Shown: in pieces, positions 26,901 through 32,863 of the stretch
Position numbering within the stretch: position 1 is the stretch's first letter
Layout: every line of letters starts with the position of its first letter
From: Rhodopirellula baltica
GTDB lineage: Bacteria; Planctomycetota; Planctomycetia; Pirellulales; Pirellulaceae
Direction: 5' to 3'
NCBI GenBank assembly: GCA_002901265.1
Contig: PPHI01000093.1
Coordinates: 1 to 32,863, forward strand
Length of the DNA: 32,863 bases
The notes under the pieces: model-generated
Told to the model about the DNA's origin: nothing
Database searches by the model: none
Seen by the model: only the letters and a program-made list of their open reading frames with translations
Program-made: the position numbers and the translations under genes

Positions 26901-29159
26901 AACCAAGTCGTGGAAGTTGATGATGTGCACTACCAAGACGGCAAACTGGTCTGTTCGGTCGTTTGGGGCGACTCGATCGAAGTCGAACTCTCATCGGCCA
27001 CATTTGAAATTGATTTGGCAGAACGAAACAATACACAGGTCGAACGTGGTCTCACCGTTATCGATTCAACCTGGGAAAGCAAACACTCAACCAATCTGGC
27101 TGGGAGGTGGTATCGTAAACGCAGCGGTCCCTATGCCGCATCGTCTGACCGTGCCGTCTGGTACCCACATCAACCTCCGATCACTCGCTATGCGAACCAG
27201 ACACTTGGCGTTGACTGGACCAACAACGGCAACCCGCGAGTTCTAAAAGGAAACGCTTGGGTCGTAGACTGTATCGATCCCCGCAACGGAGACATCCTCT
27301 GGAATGCCGATACCAAATGGCTTCTAGACAAAACGAAACTGGTCCGTCGGCCGAGCGGAACCGTGGAACTGATTCTTCAAAATAACACTCATGCTCATTC
27401 GTTTCCAACGATTGTTGATGGGGAAACCGGCCGACGACAATTTGAGATCGATGAGCTGGCACTCGGAGAAATTCGGCAAGCTCATGCCGCTGGCCACGAC
27501 GGCACCGAAAACTGGTACCTGCTTGCCGAAGCTCCGCATCAACCGGGCACCTCATACATCAATCGAAAAGGCTATGTGTTGTGTGCGCTAGATCGAATCT
27601 CAAAACGAGTCGTTTGGTCACGCCCGCTCTATAACGAATTGGAAAACAAACCTCACCTCTATCCGGCAACGCTGTTAATTCTCGACGTCGACAATGACGG
27701 AATCGACGAAATTATCACAGGCGACACTTCTGGTGGGTTGCTACGATGGCTCTGCCTAGACAGTCGTGACGGGGCAATCAAATGGGACGCCCCGATGAAG
27801 GCAAGTAGCGACGGCAATGCCTGGCCTTGGAGCGTGCCATGGCCGATGGCACAGCCGATCGGAATCGGAAATCAAGTCGGTTTGGCGTATCTGGATTCTC
27901 TGTTCAATCAGCCAAACGGTGCCGTTGTCAACTGCATTGACGCTGCGACAGGAAAGACGTTGAATGCGTCGCCCATCGATCTGTCACAGCGTCTCGGTCA
28001 AGACCTTCGCGGATCGGTCATGCATGACCGCTTAATGCTGCTTCCCATTACAAACGACGGCATTCCGAATCAGCTGACTTTGGTCTATCGAGAGCGACCT
28101 ACGTTTCAACGCAAAGCTGTCCTTCTAGAACTCGATGCTGGCAGACGCCTCCAAGAAAGGAACGCGTTCGATGTGAAGTCGCAGTTTTTGTATTACGACG
28201 CCAATGGTGATGCCACCCTCGATCTGATCGACCTTGAACAAACGACGATTCGAATCCGCGATGCAATCAATGGCGATATTCTGCGAACGTTCGAAGTAGC
28301 GGCAAACGGTCGAAATCTCGGCGTCGATCAGGTATCAGAAGCGAGATACTTGCGCATTGCCAACATTGAGGGAAAGATTGAATGGATTGACTTACACACA
28401 GGAACGCTCGCCTATCGGTCCGAGTTATTGCTGATGGAACGGAATTCGCAGAACGCCGAAACACGTTTCCTATTCCCGAACGGTGGCGGGGAAACATTGG
28501 TGGCAACAGAACCTGGCGGTGTGATCCTGGCTCAAAACCCAATCTCGAAATCTTCGACGTCTTCAGCGGCCAGCGATACGCCGGAGCTTGATTGTCAACC
28601 GCACGCCGATGATCCGCGTTATCGCCGCGAACTCAAGGCGTTTGGTATTTTCGCAAACCAATCGATCGTTGACCTCGGTCAGAAGGCACTGCTAGCCTTG
28701 GTCGCGCTCGTGCTCCCTGCAGCCATCCTGTTGCGGATGCTACGAAATCGCCGATGGTCATTGAAAACACTGATGCTACTGCCACTGGTCGCCGCGATGG
28801 TACTCTTTGGCTGGTCACAATTGCTCGCCGATCCCTCGGGTCGCTATCTCGATCACTTGGCGATCGGCACCTCCGTCACAATGTGCCTGATTGGAAATGT
28901 GTGGATTCTTTTGCGGCAGCGGCGGCGATCTATCATGGCAACCGCGCTCGCGGCATTGATCCTGAGTCCATTCTTTGTCGCCGCCGCCCATTCGCAAGTC
29001 AGCGTTTACGGGCTGCCGATGAATTCGGTTTGGACATTGGAAAACGTGTTGTGGTCGGCGCTTGCAATCTTCACCCAGTGTGCGGGACTGATCTATCTAT
29101 TTTCGCCAATCATTGACTTCCAACAGAAGCGACGGCGGAACGTGGCGGCGTTGGCATAG
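23946..29159 (+). CDS. Giant transmembrane Ser/Thr kinase with FG-GAP-like sensory region
   Basis: This encodes 1737 residues. The kinase domain lies at about 84-352: Gly loop LGRGGMGVVYEA (91-102), K114, E132, HRDVKPGN with D211 and N216, DFG 229-231, and GTPRYM 249-254. One membrane segment follows at about 381-400. The next ~1150 residues should be outside the cytoplasm. They begin with a PEGA-like stretch and contain repeated Asp-rich loops such as DLDGDGQPDFI (583-593), DLDRDGVDEILF (about 871), DSDGDGVNELAL (about 927) and DVDNDGIDEIIT (about 1245). These are FG-GAP/VCBS-like calcium loops typical of beta-propellers. Five hydrophobic segments end the protein (about 1579-1722). All catalytic residues are present. 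It is probably a sensor kinase acting with the ECF sigma factor 23 bp downstream; the stimulus is unknown. Confidence 0.9.
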   Translation: MPAFPHNDSTDLAIANAISAWLDTAPESDRISAEDLIARHPELAPGLEEALAGLSFVRIGATSILEDTCHDEIDADCEYPDIPDFDIVRELGRGGMGVVYEARQLSLDRVVALKVLPRVNVESKAAARFLREAETIASLQHPNIVPVYDAGVFQGLHWYSMQLIDGMPLSNWAEENRSITTRERCEKAVQFGFEIADALEHAHCNGVIHRDVKPGNLLVDRDGKCWLTDFGLARRDVDVTATATGAMLGTPRYMSCEQIGDQQHMVDRRTDIYSLGATLYELVTARPVFESESALTLLQQILSDAPIPPRKIQPQIARPLELVILKCLDKEALRRYQTAKQLGDDLRAIRDNQPIMARGLSAWVRGERFWRRNQCQISLLGRSVVLTIIALAFLSILVTQLQRSRQTKLRLSTPGGLYFASIQPTGTESQARKDTEPVLVTTPMQQSLQLRKGKYQVRFEGQGRPAETYQFDLQDSDESRFEYVDRRPDAAMIDIDQKLARVASDGALLVLDQDHLKAFDPDGSARFSIDLDDLGEDFDETIDSKNLTEKLFGYDSTLPFQGWQDGHHNAFANTQRLCPLPKDLDGDGQPDFIVTSGQFAAIAAISSLGDVIWKRKLEIDFEPNFSIQSRSRNEMPYEVITGIDLLDSQTHAGNDCLVVTAAVVDPQGYCRPVCITLDAKDGDTVYRNDFPTINMRTKRDWPFHGLLPCHTGFSKNERSRRGPFRLATLTVRSASYTLHNQNWSSPSANSSITLYPKPLILARPHIAPVGVFLDGDQLFFRGLTGETIDAAEKLPTVTLPDQAIFGLKSVRLADNRTGIVALVNSPNRAYQSCQLCLVIPGESKAAWTISREINTMDLAAGATKSPFPMIVDLDRDGVDEILFPNATQNTVSTPHLECLDSSNGHVRWRTGPILSYSQVIDHCIMLPDSDGDGVNELALVNPVILHPTDETSDLPVLQVTVDIISGRTGKTLGYRSETVSAEGVPNQVVEVDDVHYQDGKLVCSVVWGDSIEVELSSATFEIDLAERNNTQVERGLTVIDSTWESKHSTNLAGRWYRKRSGPYAASSDRAVWYPHQPPITRYANQTLGVDWTNNGNPRVLKGNAWVVDCIDPRNGDILWNADTKWLLDKTKLVRRPSGTVELILQNNTHAHSFPTIVDGETGRRQFEIDELALGEIRQAHAAGHDGTENWYLLAEAPHQPGTSYINRKGYVLCALDRISKRVVWSRPLYNELENKPHLYPATLLILDVDNDGIDEIITGDTSGGLLRWLCLDSRDGAIKWDAPMKASSDGNAWPWSVPWPMAQPIGIGNQVGLAYLDSLFNQPNGAVVNCIDAATGKTLNASPIDLSQRLGQDLRGSVMHDRLMLLPITNDGIPNQLTLVYRERPTFQRKAVLLELDAGRRLQERNAFDVKSQFLYYDANGDATLDLIDLEQTTIRIRDAINGDILRTFEVAANGRNLGVDQVSEARYLRIANIEGKIEWIDLHTGTLAYRSELLLMERNSQNAETRFLFPNGGGETLVATEPGGVILAQNPISKSSTSSAASDTPELDCQPHADDPRYRRELKAFGIFANQSIVDLGQKALLALVALVLPAAILLRMLRNRRWSLKTLMLLPLVAAMVLFGWSQLLADPSGRYLDHLAIGTSVTMCLIGNVWILLRQRRRSIMATALAALILSPFFVAAAHSQVSVYGLPMNSVWTLENVLWSALAIFTQCAGLIYLFSPIIDFQQKRRRNVAALA

Positions 29160-29182
29160 TCGTTTAGCAGAATCGCTTCCTG

Positions 29183-29755
29183 ATGAATCCAGATCCAGAA
29201 CAATCGCTGCAAGAAAGTTGGTCAATCGGTCGTTTGCGACCGTGGCTGCAGCTTGTCGCCGATCGCGAACTGCCGCCAGCACTCCGTGGTCGTGTCGAAG
29301 CGTCCGACATTGTGCAGCAAAGTTTGCTAAAAGCTTGGCAGGGCGAATCAAACTTTCGCGGTACGACGCACCAACAACGTCTCGCTTGGTTGAAGATGAT
29401 TTTGCGGAACACGATTCGTGATCAGTACCGACGCGAGTGCTTGACCCAATCTCGTGGCGAAGGCGACGTTGCGTTGGCCAGTGAAGTGTTCGCGGCGTCT
29501 GACGTTCGGCTCACAGAATTGGTACAAGCCGATATTGCGACAGCCAGTACCGAGTTGGTTGCGGCAGAAGAATCGTTGGCCCTGGCCAATGCTCTCGAAA
29601 AGCTGCCGGAAGAACAGCGACGTGTAATCACCATGCGACACTTCGATCAGTTCACGTTTGCTGAGATCGCTTCGGAACTCGAAAAGTCAGACGCCGCCGT
29701 GCGTATGCTGTGGGTCCGAGCGCTGCGAAATTTGCAACAGATCGCTGTCGAATAA
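29183..29755 (+). CDS. ECF-type RNA polymerase sigma factor, kinase-linked
   Basis: This encodes 190 residues. Sigma region 2 spans about 14-90 (ASDIVQQSLLKAWQGESNFR, LAWLKMILRNTIRDQYRRE). Region 4 spans about 135-187 (ALEKLPEEQRRVITMRHFDQ, FTFAEIASELEKSDAAVRML), a helix-turn-helix recognising the -35 element. There is no region 3, as expected for ECF factors. The composition fits the planctomycete groups of ECF factors encoded next to Ser/Thr kinases (ECF-STK). It begins 23 bp after the kinase stop, so the two are probably co-transcribed, with kinase first. In most such pairs, as I recall them, the sigma gene comes first. No anti-sigma factor is visible, which suggests control by phosphorylation. 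Confidence 0.88.
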   Translation: MNPDPEQSLQESWSIGRLRPWLQLVADRELPPALRGRVEASDIVQQSLLKAWQGESNFRGTTHQQRLAWLKMILRNTIRDQYRRECLTQSRGEGDVALASEVFAASDVRLTELVQADIATASTELVAAEESLALANALEKLPEEQRRVITMRHFDQFTFAEIASELEKSDAAVRMLWVRALRNLQQIAVE

Positions 29756-30392
29756 CATTGCAATCGGAGCTCGCCGCTGAGACCAATTAGCCCACCGATT
29801 CTTGCCGAACGGAGATGCTGTCCAGCGTGCAATTTAAAACGCGTCGTCTTCACGCCGCTCCTTAAGTACACGATACCCACCCAAATTGCGTCTAGCAACA
29901 CAATCGCCACCACAACGGAACGTAGGAATTTTACCTACAAAAGCTAGCAGTTTTCACTCGATGATTGTCCTCTAGACCGTTAAAAATGGGTCCGAGTTCC
30001 TCTTTACCGCCCCCCGCCCCGGTTAGGCGATGTATCTGTACTTCATTCAACGCTGCTTTGCGTGCCACCGTTCCTGCCGTATCCTGTTTGAACAGCTCGG
30101 AACAGATGTCGAATGCCATCATTGCCACTGCAAGATCCGAGCAAAACAAGTTGAACCACAGCACGAAAGCTCGCGTGCTGACGCATAGTGCTCCTGACAT
30201 CATCTCAAGCAATCACGATGCCACGGTTTACGATCTCACCGTAGTCGCTGGCATTTCCGGGGCAGGGCGTCAGAGAATCAAAACTCTTCGACGGCACCGT
30301 CGACTTTGGGTCTTGAACGTCCGCGTTTTCTTCGCCCCGGATGGCCGAATTCGGTAGCTCGGCGTGCCAGCCCCGAGGTTCGCTAACCACCT
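29756..30392. other. Gene-poor stretch after the sigma gene
   Basis: No confidently coding gene was found here. An open frame at 29931-30212 (-) has a TTG start and 93 residues with a protein-like middle (FCSDLAVAMMAFDICSELFK) but no recognisable family. It could be a gene remnant. The degenerate palindromic repeat at 30333-30383 also lies here. Confidence 0.4.
30333..30383. repeat. Degraded copy of the GC-rich palindromic element
   Basis: The sequence follows the same order as 13562-13613: a CGCCCCGGA block, a GGCCG, a spacer ending GGTAGCTCGG, a short loop, GCCCCGAG, two bases and TCGC. Several positions are changed, so both hairpins are weakened. This shows the element is dispersed and not local to one gap. 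Confidence 0.6.
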
Positions 30393-30749
30393 TCAATCGA
30401 TCTTGATGCCCCGTATCCAGGGAAACAGGGCGAACCGGAGTGATACAGGTGCCAAGAACACAACCGCAGATGTGACAATACCGATTCCAACCGTCACATT
30501 GCTGCGTGACAGAATTAAGTACGATCCGGTCCACAGCAGCCATGGCGCTCGATAGCGTCTGCGGTAGGTCCGACGTCCTTCGTCTGGCAAATTCAGGTAC
30601 CAATTCGTCCAGTCAGTCAGGTGAGCTTCGGGACGCCCCCTTCGCCAACCGATGCTAAATCGTGGAAGTTCCGGGAATGCAGCCCACGGCGGACGCAAGT
30701 TGCCATGTTCGTCGCGAAGATCACCGGCCTCATCGTTGTACTCGATCAT
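30393..30749 (-). CDS. Small hypothetical protein with C-terminal membrane segment
   Basis: This encodes 118 residues. MIEYNDEAGDLRDEHGNLRP and PPWAAFPELPRFSIGWRRG give a polar, Trp/Pro-rich N-terminal half that looks like a real folded domain. The SIGWR core recalls uncharacterised small proteins with an IPR-SIGWRMG-GE motif, but the Gly-Glu part is changed here. The C-terminal half has one or two hydrophobic stretches (VTVGIGIVTSAVVFLAPVSL). The ATG overlaps the stop of the upstream frame 30746-31096 (ATGA), suggesting translational coupling. The function is unknown. The family link is from memory and weak. Confidence 0.55.
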   Translation of the reverse strand: MIEYNDEAGDLRDEHGNLRPPWAAFPELPRFSIGWRRGRPEAHLTDWTNWYLNLPDEGRRTYRRRYRAPWLLWTGSYLILSRSNVTVGIGIVTSAVVFLAPVSLRFALFPWIRGIKID

Positions 30750-31096
30750 GACTTCAAAATCAGCGGTTCATTGAAGCGGTCAGTAGAAGCACAGTAGCCT
30801 TCGCCTTCGCCGCGCAAACAACTCACTTCTTTTGAAAAGTCAACTCGCGGATTTGGTTGTCGCCCTTCGTTCTGTGTCCCCAAAGCATTCGATTTGTGGT
30901 TGCAGTCCAGTAGATCGATCATTGCGTCTACGACTTGGCGTTTGGCCTCGCATAAGTTTAAACGCTTACCGATGGTCTTGTCCGCCCATCCGCGAGCACA
31001 GCCACCATCTTGTGCAATCTCTTGCGACATCGCCAGCCTTGGAACCGGTTCAACAAGAAGACTTTCGATCGAGCTTGGAACCGACCAGCCACCCAC
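30746..31096 (-). CDS. Small hypothetical protein overlapping the next gene by ATGA
   Basis: This encodes up to 116 residues from a GTG at 31094-31096; an internal ATG gives a product starting MSQEIAQDGGCARGWADKTI. The sequence is polar, Cys-containing (four or more Cys) and has a probable helix CEAKRQVVDAMIDLLDCNHK. There is no signal peptide or membrane segment, and no family is recognised. Its stop shares ATGA with the start of the following minus-strand gene, the main support for it being real. No ribosome-binding site is visible, so it may be spurious. Confidence 0.35.
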   Translation of the reverse strand: MGGWSVPSSIESLLVEPVPRLAMSQEIAQDGGCARGWADKTIGKRLNLCEAKRQVVDAMIDLLDCNHKSNALGTQNEGRQPNPRVDFSKEVSCLRGEGEGYCASTDRFNEPLILKS

Positions 31097-31246
31097 AGCA
31101 AAACAACTGAAACGTTCGAGCCGGAAATAGAAACATCAATTCTGGGATGAAGGTTCGCGCGAACCAAACCGGCATAACGCGAGCTCGACGAATCGGCTCG
31201 CTTGCCGCTTATCCTCTTGGCGTTTGACCTGAAGCGATCCGATGGT

Positions 31247-31828
31247 TCATCGCCGTTTTTCCAGCAGCCCGAAGTCTTTGAAGCGCAGCACGCATTCAGT
31301 TTTTCCATCTACAGGATGCGGAGTCATGATAGAACACCACGAATCGCCGAGCAGCTCCGCATTTATATCGAAAGTGTAAAGCCGATCAAACAGAAAACCA
31401 TGCAATCGGGTACGAAGATCGAAATGGATCACTGAAGCATCGCTGGGATCAATCAACGACGAATACATGAATCGATTCGCATCCCAAACTGCGACGTGCA
31501 GCTGATGACCAGAAAGGTCAGGGCCATGAATCGCGACGACAACATTGGCGATTCGGAACTGATCGTGCATCAATTCCTGTTCGGAGGTAAACACATGGAA
31601 CGATGTCGCACCAACACTATTGTCGATTCGCGTGACATCAACAGATGTCACTTCGCCGAAGGAAAAGGTGTCGTGAAAACTGTGCATTCGCGTTTGTCGA
31701 TGAACGGCCGCGATGACCGAGTCGCGGCGAAGGAGTTTGCAGTAATTCGTTTGACAAGGACTCCGCGACTTCGTGTCCATTGCTTTGTTCCGCGTCATCC
31801 TGGTTTGATCAACTTTACCAACCACCAT
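31247..31828 (-). CDS. Hypothetical protein, unknown family
   Basis: This encodes up to 193 residues from an ATG at 31826-31828; a shorter form from the ATG at 31687 (MHSFHDTFSFGEVTSVDV) looks more protein-like. The second half (HQLHVAVWDANRFMYSSLID, SIMTPHPVDGKTECVLRFKD) has the mixed hydrophobic/polar pattern of a compact alpha/beta domain, with no membrane segment. It could be part of the same minus-strand group as the two small genes downstream, such as an immunity- or defence-type cluster, but nothing in the sequence proves it. Neither start has a clear Shine-Dalgarno site. Confidence 0.45.
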   Translation of the reverse strand: MVVGKVDQTRMTRNKAMDTKSRSPCQTNYCKLLRRDSVIAAVHRQTRMHSFHDTFSFGEVTSVDVTRIDNSVGATSFHVFTSEQELMHDQFRIANVVVAIHGPDLSGHQLHVAVWDANRFMYSSLIDPSDASVIHFDLRTRLHGFLFDRLYTFDINAELLGDSWCSIMTPHPVDGKTECVLRFKDFGLLEKRR

Positions 31829-32496
31829 CTATCGTATCCGAATTAAACTGCCATGGGATAGTTTGCGGTCGGGGCGTCGGATGCGATTGCTTGCATCGCT
31901 TCAATCCCGACTTGGATCAGCCGCCAAAAAAGAACGGTTGACGTCGTTCGAAAGTCCGTTGCAATAGCCGCGTTTAAATAACAAACCGTCGCCAATCGAC
32001 GGGCCGCAAAAACACACCAAGCCCCAGTAGATGCGTCAATTGAAACGCAAATGGAATATGCGAAAGGGGAACACTGATCACCGCTAATCAGCACTAATCG
32101 ATTAGTGTGTATTAGTGATGATCAGTGTTTCCGAATTTGCAGTACCCACCCGCCGGCGACGGACGGTTTGATAACCAGTTGCCATTGCTCAAGCTCTGTC
32201 TGCAGCAAAAACAATCCTTGATTCACCAGCAATCAATCTTCAACTGCGGAACGATTTCGATCACGTAGCAGCCGCAAACGACTTGCCTCTTCATTGAACA
32301 CAACTCAGCGGCTCACGCGCATCGAGTTGTTCGCGGTCTACCCAAGACGACAGCCTTCAGTTCGCCGCTGACGACGAGTTTACCCGATCGGAATCGCGAA
32401 GGGTAACTCGCATCGCATCAGCAGCCGGCGCGTCAGGCGTCGGATTGTCTTAAATCGCCATCCTGCTCGCAATCGATTGCCCGGCGTCGGATTGAG
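31829..32496. other. Gene-free stretch upstream of transposase remnant
   Basis: No credible gene was found. It contains the 60-nt palindrome at 32070-32129. The last ~200 bp may be decayed transposase sequence in the frame of the remnant downstream, but it holds stops and no recognisable motif. Confidence 0.4.
32070..32129. repeat. 60-nt symmetric palindrome
   Basis: The arms are AACACTGATCA, 3 nt, CTAAT, 3 nt, CACTAAT. They meet at CG and are followed by the exact complements in reverse order: ATTAGTG, 3 nt, ATTAG, 3 nt, TGATCAGTGTT. The mismatched triplets are at symmetric positions. Short CTAAT/CACTAAT words recur within it. It may be a REP-like element, a protein-binding site or the hairpin end of a mobile element; an IS91-like remnant lies 370 bp away. 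Confidence 0.8.
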
Positions 32497-32787
32497 GTGG
32501 GATTCGCCCAGCACATCTTGCCGAGCCGCTTCCAAATGGTTCGGCACTATGGCTGGATGACTGCCAATTCATCGATCCGTCTCGACGAGATCCAGTTGTT
32601 GATCTGGATGCAGTTGGGCTGGGTGTACTGGTTAGCAAGCGGTCATGCGAAGCAGCCCGAACCGCTGACGAGTCATCCGCACTGCAAGCACTATGGAAGC
32701 CGACTGCGCGTGGTCGCAGTCACCTTCGACCCGATACTGCTGCCACGCGGACCACCGCAAATCGACTTCAAAAAGGGCAACGGTTGA
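32497..32787 (+). pseudogene. IS91-like transposase remnant, C-terminal end
   Basis: About 96 residues from a GTG. FAQHILPSRFQMVRHYGWMT matches the conserved C-terminal region of IS91/IS801-type Y2 transposases (consensus HVLP-GF--VRHYG). LDEIQLLIWMQLGWVYWLAS follows, then a Cys/His segment (HPHCKHYGSRLRVVAVTF) where the family has a small CxxC-type region. The catalytic Y2 domain is absent; upstream sequence in this frame does not show the family's HUH or tyrosine motifs. It is therefore a truncated, non-functional remnant of a rolling-circle-type element, marking past insertion at this end of the window. Confidence 0.75.
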
Positions 32788-32863
32788 TCGATAAAATGCC
32801 CAAGACTGTGAAAAAGCAAACGTCATCGGGAAGGCGAACAGGATCGGTACGCGCACATACGAG

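Noticed and set aside
26704..27246. 180-aa plus-strand open frame inside the kinase gene
   Set aside because: It is a shifted-frame shadow of the kinase; the kinase frame is continuous and carries the FG-GAP loops.
32450..32638. 62-aa minus-strand open frame
   Set aside because: It is antisense to the IS91-like transposase remnant; the composition is Ser/Arg-rich shadow.

Overview
The window looks like chromosomal DNA of a planctomycete, most likely a Pirellulaceae member (Rhodopirellula-like). The assignment is inferred from family content: a Beta Barrel Porin-7 type outer-membrane protein, a formylglycine sulfatase, a very large transmembrane Ser/Thr kinase followed directly by an ECF sigma factor, a giant von Willebrand A protein with a caspase-like domain, and mostly single-gene transcription units with weak Shine-Dalgarno sites. 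No rRNA, tRNA or CRISPR array was seen.

Layout. 1-703: two tandem ~350-bp repeat units, each with a long symmetric inverted repeat. 750-3094 (-): a GMC / long-chain-alcohol-oxidase-like flavoenzyme split by one frameshift. 3487-3756 (+): a DUF2513-like protein. 3915-5332 (-): an MFS/nucleotide-transporter-like membrane protein split by one frameshift. 5501-10522 (+): a 1673-aa membrane-anchored protein with a degenerate caspase-like domain and an intact VWA MIDAS. 10527-13073 (-): a TonB-dependent receptor broken by three frameshifts, convergent with the VWA gene. 13350-13645: GC-rich palindromes. 13744-14370 (+): a YihX-like HAD phosphatase. 14571-16376 (+): an exported sulfatase with a HEAT-like tail. 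16647-18002 (+): the BBP7-like porin. 18022-19887 (-): a GH13 glucan branching enzyme, divergent from a HEAT-repeat lipoprotein (20236-20991, +). 21012-22511 (-): a cryptochrome/photolyase-related protein. 22822-23775 (+): a soluble PAS chemoreceptor. 23946-29159 (+): a 1737-aa transmembrane kinase with an extracytoplasmic FG-GAP-like region, then 29183-29755 (+): its likely ECF sigma partner. 29756-32863: an accessory-looking stretch with small uncharacterised reading frames, a degraded copy of the palindromic repeat, a 60-nt palindrome and the end of an IS91-like transposase.

How the genes fit together. The kinase and sigma factor form a plausible signal-transduction pair: outside sensing by the propeller-like region, phosphorylation inside, and a change in transcription. 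The PAS chemoreceptor upstream is a second signalling input. The sulfatase, porin, TonB receptor and oxidoreductase fit the polysaccharide- and organic-matter-degrading surface machinery usual in this phylum, but no operon ties them together.

The strongest oddities are five single-base frameshifts confined to three minus-strand genes in the first 13 kb, while two 5-kb plus-strand genes are intact; the caspase-like domain lacking both catalytic residues fused to a VWA domain; and the symmetric inverted-repeat elements.
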